Origin: Solimonas sp.
GTDB lineage: Bacteria > Pseudomonadota > Gammaproteobacteria > Nevskiales > Nevskiaceae
Assembly (NCBI GenBank): GCA_030149365.1
Contig: JASBRP010000057.1
Location: 38,727 to 102,726 of the forward strand
Length of the DNA stretch: 64,000 bases
Reading direction: 5' to 3'
In this document: positions 9,197-17,826 of the stretch, one piece after another
Layout: the number at the start of each line of letters is the position of its first letter
Numbering within the stretch: position 1 is the stretch's first letter
Notes under the pieces: model-generated
Told to the model about the DNA's origin: nothing
The model's database searches: none
The model's input: the letters and a program-made list of their open reading frames with translations, nothing else
Position numbers and translations under genes: made by a program

Positions 9197-9658
9197 ATTC
9201 TGGGATGGGCTCCCCGCCCTAGGTCCAGGGGGTGCCGGGAGGTTGTGGGTCCAGGCGTATTCCTGGACGCGTTCGCGGATGCGCCAGCCGTCCGGGCCGC
9301 GGACGAGGTGGTCGCGGTACCAGAGGCCGGCGAACAGCACGTGGTCCTGGCCCTGGGGGCCGGCGCTGACCATCATCACCTGGGCGGCGCTGCGTACGCG
9401 GGCTTCGTCGCCGGCCAGGTCGACCCTTGAGGTGGAGAGGGTGTGCTGGCAGCCGCGCATGCTGGCGAGCACGCCGCCCAGGTAGGCCTGCATTTCCGCC
9501 ACGCCGCAGCAGGGGCCGCCGAAGGCGCGGAAGTCGAGCGTGGCGTCGGCGGTGAACAGGGCGTGGAAGCCGGGCCAGTCGCGCTCGTCGAGCGCGTGGC
9601 AGTAGCGCACCAGCAGGTCCTGGATCAGCTGGCGTTCGATGAGGGCTTGCGGGGTCAT
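9098..9658 (-). CDS. SnoaL-like / NTF2-fold protein
   Basis: A 186-residue protein whose first 140 residues form a SnoaL_4-type cone fold: LIERQLIQDLLVRYCHALDERDWPGFHALFTADATLDF, then LSTSRVDLAGDEARVRSAAQV, then LWYRDHLVRGPDGWRIRERVQEYAWTHNL. Such proteins include dehydratases, isomerases and ring-hydroxylating dioxygenase small subunits; the reaction here is unknown. The start ATG 9658 has GGAG 6-9 nt upstream. The last 45 residues are Pro/Ser/Ala-rich and are encoded by an intergenic repeat, so the native stop may have been lost. It is a single gene between two operons. Confidence 0.75.
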   Translation of the reverse strand: MTPQALIERQLIQDLLVRYCHALDERDWPGFHALFTADATLDFRAFGGPCCGVAEMQAYLGGVLASMRGCQHTLSTSRVDLAGDEARVRSAAQVMMVSAGPQGQDHVLFAGLWYRDHLVRGPDGWRIRERVQEYAWTHNLPAPPGPRAGSPSQNPVMPAKAVSSPASPTPAQARMPASGGMSPSGP

Positions 9659-9747
9659 GGCGGGCTCCGGTGTGGACACTCCGCCGAGCGTGACGTGATG
9701 GGCCGCTAGTGACCTCACCTGAGTGCGTGAGGCCCTACGGGTTGGTC

Positions 9748-12700
9748 TCAGGGCCGTCGCTTCTCGCTGTTCTGGTTGGCCGCGTTCTTCTTCTCTTCTG
9801 CTGCGGCCTTCTTCTTGGGCGCCGCCGCTTTGAGCTGGTTGCTGACGAACCAGGGCTCGCCGTTCTTGTCGAGGTAAAGACGCTGCATTTCCTCGACGTT
9901 GAAGGGGCGCGAGCCGATGCGGCCGAAGACGGCGATCTGGTGGCCGGTTTCGTCCACGGCGCGATCGCGTTCCAGGCCCTTGCTCAGTGCCAGCGCCGGC
10001 TTCACGGTCGGGCGGTAGGCGATCCAGACCGGGCGCGGCTCCGGCGAGAAGCCGTAGAATTTGGGCTGGGTGTCGGGGGCGGTGAGCTGGATCACGTGCA
10101 AGCCGGTCTTCGCATCCGCGACGTAGGCGAACAGCGAGGCGTTGGTGCTGCCCACGGTGATGTCGCGCGCGTCCTTGATGCGGCCGTCGGCGTCGTAGCG
10201 CTGCAGCAGGGCCGGCGCCTCGGGCTTCTCGATGTCGACGATGGCGATGCCGTCCTTGCCGGCGGCGACGTAGGCGTAGGTGCGTGCCAGGTGCACGCGG
10301 TGGGCGTCGGCCAGCGGCACCAGCGCGCCTTCGACCAGGCGCGGCTGTGCGGGTTTGGTGATGTCGATGGTCTGCAGGCCGGCGCCGGTGACGGCGAACA
10401 GGTAGCGGAACTGCACGGCGACGCTGCGCACGTCGCGCAGCGGAATGCTGGCTTCCAGCTGCGGCTTCATCGGGTCGTTGAGGTTCACCACGACGACACC
10501 GGCGCCGGTGGAGACGTAGGCGCGGTGGCCGGCCAGCACGACGTGGCGCGCTCCCTTGAGTGCGCCGCCACCGTTCCAGGTGAGGGCACGCTTGAGGTAG
10601 TTGTTGCGCGGTTCGCCGTCCTGCAGGGTATCGACGTTGACCAGGATCAGGCCCTCTTCGGCGTCGCTGATGACGGCGTAGTGGTAGATCGGGTGGAAGG
10701 GCTGTTCCTGGTTGACGATGCGCATCAGGTCGCCCTGGTTGCGCAGCGGGGCGATGGGCTGATTGGTGGGCAACGCGACGCAGCTGGCGTTCTTCGAGCC
10801 GATGTGCAGGTCCTGGCCCAGCATCGAGAAGGGCGCGGTGATGATGCGCTGCGAGAAGCCCTTGTTGGCGATGCTGGCGACGTCGTAGGCGCGCATGCCG
10901 CCGCGGCCTTCGGCGGCGTAGAGGTATTCGCCGCGCAACTGCAGGCACTGCACCGGTCCGCGGGCGGAATGGTCGTGGGATTCCGGCAGCTTGCGGCCGC
11001 GTGCCTCGTGGGCCTTGTACCAGTCGGGGTAGGCGTAGCGGTGCAGGTAGGAGCCGATCACGGCCTGCGGCTCGTCCCACTCGGTGACCTGCACGGCTTC
11101 CACGGCGCCGTCCAGGCCCAGCCAGGCGTTGAAGCCGACGAAGCTGACGAAGTTGGTGCCCAGGCCCACCAGCGAGGTCATCCAGGCATTGTTGTCACCA
11201 TTCTTGGAGAGATGGCAGTCCTCGCAGGTCTTGGTCTCGGTCTTGCGCTCGGTGTGCGGGTAGTGCGGCGCGAAAGCCTGCGAGGAGAAGCCGCTGGCCG
11301 ATACCGGGGGCTGCTGGATGTAGATGCGCTCGCGGCTGGAATTGGTGGACGACAGCACCAGCGCCGAGGTGGAGCGCACCGGCGCGATGCGGTTGCCCTT
11401 GGCCTCGCCGTGCTTGCCGATCATGTAGAAGTCGTCGCGCGCCACCTGCGGGTTGTAGGTGGCGTAGTTGCGGCTGTCGCCGCCCTCGAAGTGGTTGCGT
11501 GGCGTCTTCCAGTTGGCCTGGATCGGCAGGTGGCAGCCGAAGCAGGAGGTGGTCCAGGACGTGTGGCAGGTGATGCACATCACCTCGTCGTCCTTGTGGG
11601 CGCGGTTCTCGGGCGCCACGTCGGTGCCGAAGAGCTGGTCGATGGTGTCCTTGGACATCAGCTTGGCGCGCGCGGCCTTCTCGTTGTAATGCGAGTTGCC
11701 GAGGGTCACGGAGTCCTTGACCAGCGACACCTCCCATTCCTTCTTGGGATCCAGCGCGGAGCGCTGGTAGAGCTTGTTGCCGCGCCACTCGAAGCGCTTG
11801 CGGCCGTCCTGCACGCGCAGGCGCGCCATGTCGCTGCCACCCGGCGGTGCCGCGGGGCCGGAGGTCTTCAGCGTGGGGTAGCGGTCGGCGGTGCCGTGGC
11901 AGTCCTGGCAGTCGATCTCCACGGCCTGCGCCACCTCGCCGTAGATGTGGCCGTTGCCGTGGGAGTCCTGCGAGAAGTGGCAGTCCACGCAGTGCATGCC
12001 GACGTCGACGTGGATCGAGGACATCTGCACGGTCTTGCTGAACTTCTTGGGATCATCGTCGGCGACGATGTTGCCGTCCTTGTCGAGCAGGTTGCCCTTG
12101 CGGTCGCGCTTGTGGATGGCGCGGAAGTTCCAGCCGTGGCCGTGGTAGTCGGCGAACTGCGTGTCCTTGATGTCCGGGTTCAGCTCGGAGACCTTGTCGA
12201 GGAACTCGCGCTTGCCCCAGTTGCCGCGGATGGCCGCTTCCTCGGGGTTGCGCATGTTGATCTTGTGGATCTCGGCGCTGTCCGGGTACTTCTGGTCCTT
12301 GGGCCACATGTGGGCGGCGCCGGTCTCGTAGTCCCACATGGTGTAGCCGAGCATCGAGTTGAGGAAGATGTTCGGCTGGTGCATGTGGCAGATCATGCAC
12401 TGGCTGGTGGGGATGGCGCGGGTGAAGACGTGCTTGAGCGGATGGCCTTCCTCGTCCTTGGGAATCGTGGGGTCCTTGGTCTGCGTCTTGCCGGTGTGGC
12501 CCGCGGCGGCGTAGCCGGCGGAGTGCCGCGGATCGCGGTCGTTGGCGTAGACCACGTGGCAGCCGGAGCAGCCGGAGGAGCGGTAGTCGCCCGGCTGGTC
12601 GTTGGTGCCCAGGAACCAGGAGAAGGGATCGTTGAGGCGCGTCTTGTGCATGTTCAGCACGGGCACGGCGATGCGCAGGCCGGTGCCGGGTCCCCGGTTG

Positions 12701-13533
12701 GATTGCTTGATGTCCGGCCGCCCCGGTTCCTCCAGGCGCTGGATGTTGCCGCCGGTGTTGGGATTGGCGGTCTCGGGGAACAGGCTGAAGATGTTGCGGC
12801 CGCCGCGCTCGAACACGCGGAACACGTCGGCCGGCGGCACCACCTCCCAGGCCGGCAGCGGGTAGAGCGCATCCAGTGCGCCCTTCTTCTTCATGTTCTC
12901 GTCGGGCTTCACCGGCGCGTCGAGGCGCGCCTGCACACCCTCGCGGGTGTAGGACTCGCCGGTGACGTAGCGCTTGAACGGCAGGATGCCGTTGTTGTAC
13001 GCGGCGCCGCCCCAGAGCATGGCGCCAGTGGACATCAGGCTGCGCTCGGCCGCCTCGATGATCGGCAGGTGGCAGGCGCCGCAGCCCTCGCGCGCCACGC
13101 GGTAGTCGCCGGGATTGACGAAGCGGATGAACTCCGGCGATTCCTTGTTGAGCAGGGCGAAGCTGTGTTCCGGGTTGCGGCTGGAGGGCCAGTTCCAGGC
13201 CTTGGGGTACAGCGGCAGCACGTGCGCCTGAGCCAGCGTGTCGATGTAGGCGGCGTCCTTGCGCTCCAGCCCGTCCTTCACGAAGACCTGGGCGTTGCCG
13301 CCGTGGCAGTCGGTGCAGCCCAGCACCACGGCCGGGTTGGCGTGCATGGTGTGCTGGTCACTGGCGGTGTGGCAGGACTGGCAGCCGGCCGACTTGGCCT
13401 CGGCCTGGTCCTGGCGCTGGAAGCGCGGCGCGAAGTCGGCGATGACGTAGCTGCGCTCCACCGGCTTCTCGCCACCGGCGGCGAGGGCCGGTCCGGCCAG
13501 TGCGATCAGCAGCAGGGCGACGAGCAGGCGCAT
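9748..13533 (-). CDS. Secreted decaheme c-type cytochrome with C-terminal LVIVD-type propeller
   Basis: A 1261-residue exported protein. The signal peptide ends at about residue 19. Ten CXXCH haem sites (CQSCH, CTDCH, CGACH, CSGCH, CMICH, CVDCH, CQDCH, CITCH, CFGCH, CEDCH) lie between residues 51 and about 774. The last 400 residues contain repeated blades such as GGMRAYDVASI, AVISDAEEGLILVNVDTL, AYVSTGAGVVVVNL, LFAVTGAGLQTIDI and AYVAAGKDGIAIVDI, typical of LVIVD-repeat beta-propellers. The tail is Lys/Ala-rich. There is no lipobox. The haem domain should carry electrons; the propeller may bind a partner or the cell surface. It is the last gene of a six-gene operon, 1 nt after the barrel gene, which suggests the two form an outer-membrane complex. 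The final acceptor is unknown. Confidence 0.85.
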   Translation of the reverse strand: MRLLVALLLIALAGPALAAGGEKPVERSYVIADFAPRFQRQDQAEAKSAGCQSCHTASDQHTMHANPAVVLGCTDCHGGNAQVFVKDGLERKDAAYIDTLAQAHVLPLYPKAWNWPSSRNPEHSFALLNKESPEFIRFVNPGDYRVAREGCGACHLPIIEAAERSLMSTGAMLWGGAAYNNGILPFKRYVTGESYTREGVQARLDAPVKPDENMKKKGALDALYPLPAWEVVPPADVFRVFERGGRNIFSLFPETANPNTGGNIQRLEEPGRPDIKQSNRGPGTGLRIAVPVLNMHKTRLNDPFSWFLGTNDQPGDYRSSGCSGCHVVYANDRDPRHSAGYAAAGHTGKTQTKDPTIPKDEEGHPLKHVFTRAIPTSQCMICHMHQPNIFLNSMLGYTMWDYETGAAHMWPKDQKYPDSAEIHKINMRNPEEAAIRGNWGKREFLDKVSELNPDIKDTQFADYHGHGWNFRAIHKRDRKGNLLDKDGNIVADDDPKKFSKTVQMSSIHVDVGMHCVDCHFSQDSHGNGHIYGEVAQAVEIDCQDCHGTADRYPTLKTSGPAAPPGGSDMARLRVQDGRKRFEWRGNKLYQRSALDPKKEWEVSLVKDSVTLGNSHYNEKAARAKLMSKDTIDQLFGTDVAPENRAHKDDEVMCITCHTSWTTSCFGCHLPIQANWKTPRNHFEGGDSRNYATYNPQVARDDFYMIGKHGEAKGNRIAPVRSTSALVLSSTNSSRERIYIQQPPVSASGFSSQAFAPHYPHTERKTETKTCEDCHLSKNGDNNAWMTSLVGLGTNFVSFVGFNAWLGLDGAVEAVQVTEWDEPQAVIGSYLHRYAYPDWYKAHEARGRKLPESHDHSARGPVQCLQLRGEYLYAAEGRGGMRAYDVASIANKGFSQRIITAPFSMLGQDLHIGSKNASCVALPTNQPIAPLRNQGDLMRIVNQEQPFHPIYHYAVISDAEEGLILVNVDTLQDGEPRNNYLKRALTWNGGGALKGARHVVLAGHRAYVSTGAGVVVVNLNDPMKPQLEASIPLRDVRSVAVQFRYLFAVTGAGLQTIDITKPAQPRLVEGALVPLADAHRVHLARTYAYVAAGKDGIAIVDIEKPEAPALLQRYDADGRIKDARDITVGSTNASLFAYVADAKTGLHVIQLTAPDTQPKFYGFSPEPRPVWIAYRPTVKPALALSKGLERDRAVDETGHQIAVFGRIGSRPFNVEEMQRLYLDKNGEPWFVSNQLKAAAPKKKAAAEEKKNAANQNSEKRRP

Positions 13534-13534
13534 G

Positions 13535-15823
13535 TCAGTAGGAGAAGATCAGGTTGGCGAGCACGGAGTAGCCGTCCTCGTCGGGGTAGAGCGCACGGAA
13601 GCCTTCGCCGGGCAGCAGCACGGCGCCGGACAGGCGCAGGATGATGTTCTGCGTGAAGAAGGGGCGCCAGATGGCGGACACCGACAGGTCCCAGCCGATC
13701 TCGCGGCCGATGCCGCCCTGGCTGCGCATCAGTTCCAGGATGGCGGTGTCGTCGAAGCGCAGGTAGTTGGCGTTGCCGAAGATGCGCAGCTGCGGCGTGA
13801 TGTCGAAGTCGGCGCCGGCGCCCACCAGGATGATGCCGGGGTTCTCGAAGTTGGACTGGCCGAATTCCTTGCTGGGGCGCAGGTTGGCGAGCACGCCGTT
13901 GAACTGCGACAGCGCCACGCCGCCGCCGCCGATCAGCGGCACCGGGCGGCGGATCCAGAAGCTGCTGTCGGCGCCGGCGAAGATCGGGTTCTCGAAGATC
14001 GCGTCGTAGCCGGTGGCGGTGTCGTCGTAGGGGTCGCGGTCGCCGCTGCCGTAGAGCGCGCTGAGGCGGAAGCGCATCCAGTCCATGTCGTAGGACGCTT
14101 CGGCCGCGGCGAAGAAGCCGCGGATGTCGCGCGTCTTGTCGAAGAACACGCCGCGGTCCTGCCGGCCCAGGGCCGCATAGGCCGAGGTGGTCAGGTTGAG
14201 GCGGCCGAAGTGCCCGTCGCCGTTGTAGCCGAGGTAGACCACGTCGTACTCGCGCGTGGTCTCGGTGCCGATCACCGCCGGGCGCTGCAGGAAGCCGTTC
14301 TTGTCATAGAAGCGGCCGCTGTCGCGGTTGCGGTTGTAGGCGACGATGCCCTGCGAGGTGAAGCCGAACCTCGGTGTGTCCTGCCGGTAGAGGCTGAACA
14401 GGAAGATGTCGTCGTCGCGCAGCGCCGCGCTGATGTCGTTGAGGCCGCTGTTGGTGTCCTTCTCCAGGCGGCGGATCCAGGCCAGGTTGTACTGGTAGCG
14501 GTTGTTGGCGCGCGTGCCGAACAGGCGGATCGCCAGCTGGTTGTCCTGGAACAGGAAGCCGCGGAAGTCGCTGGAGAACGGCTGGATGCCGAAGCGGATG
14601 CTGTCGAAGTCGTAGTGGTCGGAGACCGCGCGCAGGTCGAAGTCGGCGAACAGCTCCTGGATACCGACGAAGGAATCGCGGCGGTCCAGGCCCTTGGCGG
14701 GGTTGATGTTGATCGCGCCGGCTTCCTGCACGGCGGTGTAGTTGTAGTTGATCACCGGCGTGAAGCGCAGTTCGACGTCGGGCGGGCGGTAGACGGTGTC
14801 GCCCTTGATGTAGGCCGCCGACAGGATCAGGTTGCTGGCCAGCGTGTACTGCTGCGGCCGGCCGAAGAGGTCGAGCAGGCCGCCCTCGCCGGTGCCGTTG
14901 CCGCCGATGGGCGTGGGCTGCTCGCGGTATTCGTAGACGCTGTCCAGCGTGGCGTTGAACGAGACGAAGTGCTCGTTCTTGTAGATCGGCTTGTCGCCCT
15001 TCCAGGTGTTCTGGTTGTACGGATCCCACCAGCGCTGCGGCACCAGGCCCAGCGAGTTGAGGATGCGCCAGCGGTCCGGCACCGGCATCTTCTCGTACTG
15101 CTTCCAGGGCTCGGGCATGGCCACCGGCGCCAGCCGCGTCATGCGGTTGGGGTCCGGCAGCGCCTCGGGCTCGGGCGGGATGCTGCGCGGGTCCACGTCC
15201 GGGCGGCGGCGCTCGGGCGGCACGATCGGTGCGGGCGCGGTGCCCAGCGTGGGCAGCGAGAGCGTCGTCCTGGGGCTGGGATCGGGAGCCCAGGCTGGCA
15301 CTACCTTGGCGGTAGCGGCCTCAGGCGGCGGTGCGGGGGCAGGAGCGCTGGCGGGCGTGGGCGCCTGCTGCAGCGTCAGGCCGGACGACATGGCCGGCGC
15401 CGCCGGAACGGGAGCGACGACAGGTGCCGGTTCCGGCGCCGTGGCAGTGGGTGCCGCGGCTGCAGATGCCGCCCATTCGGCCAGCAGCGTACGCGCCTTG
15501 CCAGGTTCGCGCGCCAGTTGTCGCGCCAGTTCGGGCTCGATGCGGCGCACGTCCTCGTCGGCGGGCACCGTCAGCATCGCGCCGGGCCGCAGTCGCTCGA
15601 TATCGCCTTCGATGAAGGACCTCGGATTGGCGCGATACAGCGCGGCGGTCATCTGCCAGGTGCCGATGCGGGTCTTGTCCGGACGCAGTTCCCAGGCGAT
15701 GCGCGCCAGCTGTTCGCCGCCGCGCACCGGACCATAGAGATAGGGCTCCGCGGCGGCCTGCGCCGCGAGGCTGCTGCCCAGCAGCGCGGCGATGGCCAGC
15801 TTGCGGAAGGGCAGGATGCTCAT
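13535..15823 (-). CDS. Outer-membrane beta-barrel with FimV/LysM-like N-terminal domain
   Basis: A 762-residue exported protein. After a signal peptide of about 22 residues comes a FimV-type domain (LYGPVRGGEQLARIAWELRP, then QMTAALYRANPRSFI, then IERLRPGAMLTVP), as in FimV/HubP N-termini, which are linked to peptidoglycan. A Pro/Ala-rich linker (about 125-235) follows. From about residue 260 to the end there are many amphipathic strands with aromatic belts, ending in the outer-membrane terminal pattern LANLIFSY. I infer a barrel joined to a wall-binding module. Between two multihaem genes, it could be the porin sleeve of an electron conduit. The start ATG 15823 overlaps the previous stop (ATGA). 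The open frame extends further upstream, but that part is the previous gene read in another frame. Confidence 0.75.
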   Translation of the reverse strand: MSILPFRKLAIAALLGSSLAAQAAAEPYLYGPVRGGEQLARIAWELRPDKTRIGTWQMTAALYRANPRSFIEGDIERLRPGAMLTVPADEDVRRIEPELARQLAREPGKARTLLAEWAASAAAAPTATAPEPAPVVAPVPAAPAMSSGLTLQQAPTPASAPAPAPPPEAATAKVVPAWAPDPSPRTTLSLPTLGTAPAPIVPPERRRPDVDPRSIPPEPEALPDPNRMTRLAPVAMPEPWKQYEKMPVPDRWRILNSLGLVPQRWWDPYNQNTWKGDKPIYKNEHFVSFNATLDSVYEYREQPTPIGGNGTGEGGLLDLFGRPQQYTLASNLILSAAYIKGDTVYRPPDVELRFTPVINYNYTAVQEAGAININPAKGLDRRDSFVGIQELFADFDLRAVSDHYDFDSIRFGIQPFSSDFRGFLFQDNQLAIRLFGTRANNRYQYNLAWIRRLEKDTNSGLNDISAALRDDDIFLFSLYRQDTPRFGFTSQGIVAYNRNRDSGRFYDKNGFLQRPAVIGTETTREYDVVYLGYNGDGHFGRLNLTTSAYAALGRQDRGVFFDKTRDIRGFFAAAEASYDMDWMRFRLSALYGSGDRDPYDDTATGYDAIFENPIFAGADSSFWIRRPVPLIGGGGVALSQFNGVLANLRPSKEFGQSNFENPGIILVGAGADFDITPQLRIFGNANYLRFDDTAILELMRSQGGIGREIGWDLSVSAIWRPFFTQNIILRLSGAVLLPGEGFRALYPDEDGYSVLANLIFSY

Positions 15824-17826
15824 AGGCCGGTGCAGACGTTCTGCTCGTTGCTGTCGAGGAACGGCTTGAACGGGCAGACGAGGTAGCGCAGGTTCACGTC
15901 GCCGACGCGCAGTTGGTCGGCGCGGATCGGCTTGGGCGCGTTGCCGATGGAGCCGCCGGGCAGCTTGCCGACGGCGTCGTTGGCGAGGAAGGGCAGGAAG
16001 TCGTCCTGCTCCAGGCCGTCGCCGGACAGGCCGATGGCCCCTACCAGCACGCCGCCGCGGTAGATCGGGAAGCCGCCGGCGAACAGGGTGATGCCGTTGG
16101 CGATCTTCGGGATCGGGTTCTGCACCGGCTCGAAGCCTGCCGTGACGCCGGTGTAGCCGGTGCAGCCGACGCCGACGTCGGTGGCCGCAATGCCGACCAC
16201 GAAGGCGATGTGGCGGATCACCGCGTTGTAGACCAGATCCAGCTCCAGGCCGGTGGAGAAGATGCTCCACTCGCCGGGCGGCTTGCTCAGCGGGCCGGGG
16301 GGATTGCCATCGATACCGTCAGGGAAGAAGGGGCGCGAGATGTTGCCGACCGCGCGCGTGGACCAGGCGAAGGCGCCGTCGTCCAGCGCGGTGGGCTGGT
16401 TGAAGAAGTTGCGGAAGGCGGTGACGTACTGTCCGATGGATTCGGTGCGCAGGCTGGCCACGGTCGGGCCGGGCGCGAGGTACTCGGCGTCGGGCAGGGC
16501 CTGCAGCGCGGTGCCGGAGCCGACGGCCGAAAACAGGATCGAGGTGCGCGCCTTCTGAACGGTGACGTCGGTGGCGTCCACCAGCGCGTCGCGCGTGCGC
16601 GCCACGCCGACCACGGCGCCGTTGGTGTCGACCACCACCACGTGGATGCCGGCGCTGGCGCCGAAGGGTCGCCGCACCTGGCTGCGCGTGCGGTTGGCCA
16701 GCGCCACGGAGGTGGACAGCAGGTCACGGACCTCCTGCTGGGTCAGCAGGCCGTCGGTGCCATTGATGGGCGGGAAGCGGCGCGCATTGAACTCGTCCAC
16801 CAGCACGAAGCCGTCCACGGCCGCGAGCTCCGGCTCGGTGATGAGGCTGGCCGGGCGGATGCCCGAGTCGGCCTGGCCGAAGGCGGTGCCGGCGCGGACC
16901 ACCGGATCGGCGTAGCCGCGGATGGTGAGCAGGCCGCCGACGGCGGGCGTCAGGGTGCCGAAGGCGGGGGCGGTGGCCGGCGTGCTGAGCAGGTCGTCGA
17001 AATCGACGTTGGCGTAGCGCAGCGTCTTGGCGTCAAGCGTGATGATGTCGGCGCGGCGGTCGCGCGGTGCGCCGAAGCCCCAGGTGGCGGCCACGGCGAT
17101 CAGCTCGTCGAGGTTGATGTCGGTGCCGACGTCGTCCTTCACCAGGCCGTAGATGCCGTCGGCGATAACGGCGACGGCGCCGACCACGGTGCCGTTCTTG
17201 TACAGCGGCAGGCCACCCGGATCGGCGGCGAAGCCGATCGGCGAGCGGTGCGGTCCGGGGTCGGGGCCGACACCGTTGTAGCGGCGCGAGATATCCGAGC
17301 AGGGCAGCTGGCTGATCTGCACGCCGAACAGCGGCCCGCCCGGCGTGAAGCGTTCCTCCAGGTTGAAGTGCTCCTGGATGATCTGGTTGGCGGTGCGCGT
17401 CGAGAAGGCGTTGCCCTCCGACGAGAAGTAGGCGCCGGTGAGGGCCTTGGCGATGGCGCCCAGCTCGGAGGGCACGATCTCCACGCCGTCGATGCCGCCG
17501 CTGGCGCCGGTGCCGGAGGTGATGCGGATGGTCGCCGGTGCGCCGGTCATCCGGTAGGCCGCCAGCACGTTGCCGACGCGGTCGATCACGACGATGGTGG
17601 CGGGCGAGCTGCGTGCCTGCGCCTCCTGCACGCCCTGCGCGATGATCTGCTCCACGTCCGCCACGGTGAGGCGCGTGGGCGTGTCCTGGCAACGACCGGA
17701 GCAGGGTGCGGGGCCGACGCCGATGCCGGCACTACCCGGAGAGGGGCCGCTGGCACCGCCGCCGCAGGCGGCGAGCAGGGCCAGCGCGGCGAGGCCGGCG
17801 AGCGCGCGCGAGGCCCGGTGGATCAT
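15820..17826 (-). CDS. Lipoprotein with two HbpS/GlcG-like domains
   Basis: A 668-residue lipoprotein; the signal ends in LAAC with Cys21, followed by GGG. Two copies of a HbpS/GlcG-like (PF03928) fold can be seen. The first has TVADVEQIIAQGVQEA, IVVIDRVGNVLAAYRM and GGLPLYKNGTVVGAVAV. The second has TQQEVRDLLSTSVALA, VVVVDTNGAVVGVAR and GGFPIYRGGVLVGAIGLSG. Each copy is enlarged by insertions. Family members bind haem or small ligands and often act as extracellular sensors. Several Cys pairs (CSGRC, and two near the C-terminus) may form disulfides. The start overlaps the stop of the FHA-cytochrome gene by 4 nt and the stop overlaps the barrel start by 4 nt, so it belongs to the same transcript. 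Its role may be sensing or haem handling for the conduit. Confidence 0.75.
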   Translation of the reverse strand: MIHRASRALAGLAALALLAACGGGASGPSPGSAGIGVGPAPCSGRCQDTPTRLTVADVEQIIAQGVQEAQARSSPATIVVIDRVGNVLAAYRMTGAPATIRITSGTGASGGIDGVEIVPSELGAIAKALTGAYFSSEGNAFSTRTANQIIQEHFNLEERFTPGGPLFGVQISQLPCSDISRRYNGVGPDPGPHRSPIGFAADPGGLPLYKNGTVVGAVAVIADGIYGLVKDDVGTDINLDELIAVAATWGFGAPRDRRADIITLDAKTLRYANVDFDDLLSTPATAPAFGTLTPAVGGLLTIRGYADPVVRAGTAFGQADSGIRPASLITEPELAAVDGFVLVDEFNARRFPPINGTDGLLTQQEVRDLLSTSVALANRTRSQVRRPFGASAGIHVVVVDTNGAVVGVARTRDALVDATDVTVQKARTSILFSAVGSGTALQALPDAEYLAPGPTVASLRTESIGQYVTAFRNFFNQPTALDDGAFAWSTRAVGNISRPFFPDGIDGNPPGPLSKPPGEWSIFSTGLELDLVYNAVIRHIAFVVGIAATDVGVGCTGYTGVTAGFEPVQNPIPKIANGITLFAGGFPIYRGGVLVGAIGLSGDGLEQDDFLPFLANDAVGKLPGGSIGNAPKPIRADQLRVGDVNLRYLVCPFKPFLDSNEQNVCTGL

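Noticed and set aside
9709..13644. A 1311-codon open frame on the plus strand opposite the decahaem gene
   Set aside because: It is a mirror of the multihaem gene in high-GC DNA. Its product is a low-complexity V/A/G/H-rich string with no domain, while the minus strand has signal peptide, haem motifs and propeller blades.
15823..16270. Longer N-terminus for the barrel gene
   Set aside because: The extra residues are the lipoprotein gene read in another frame. The ATG at 15823 gives a clean signal peptide and an ATGA overlap.
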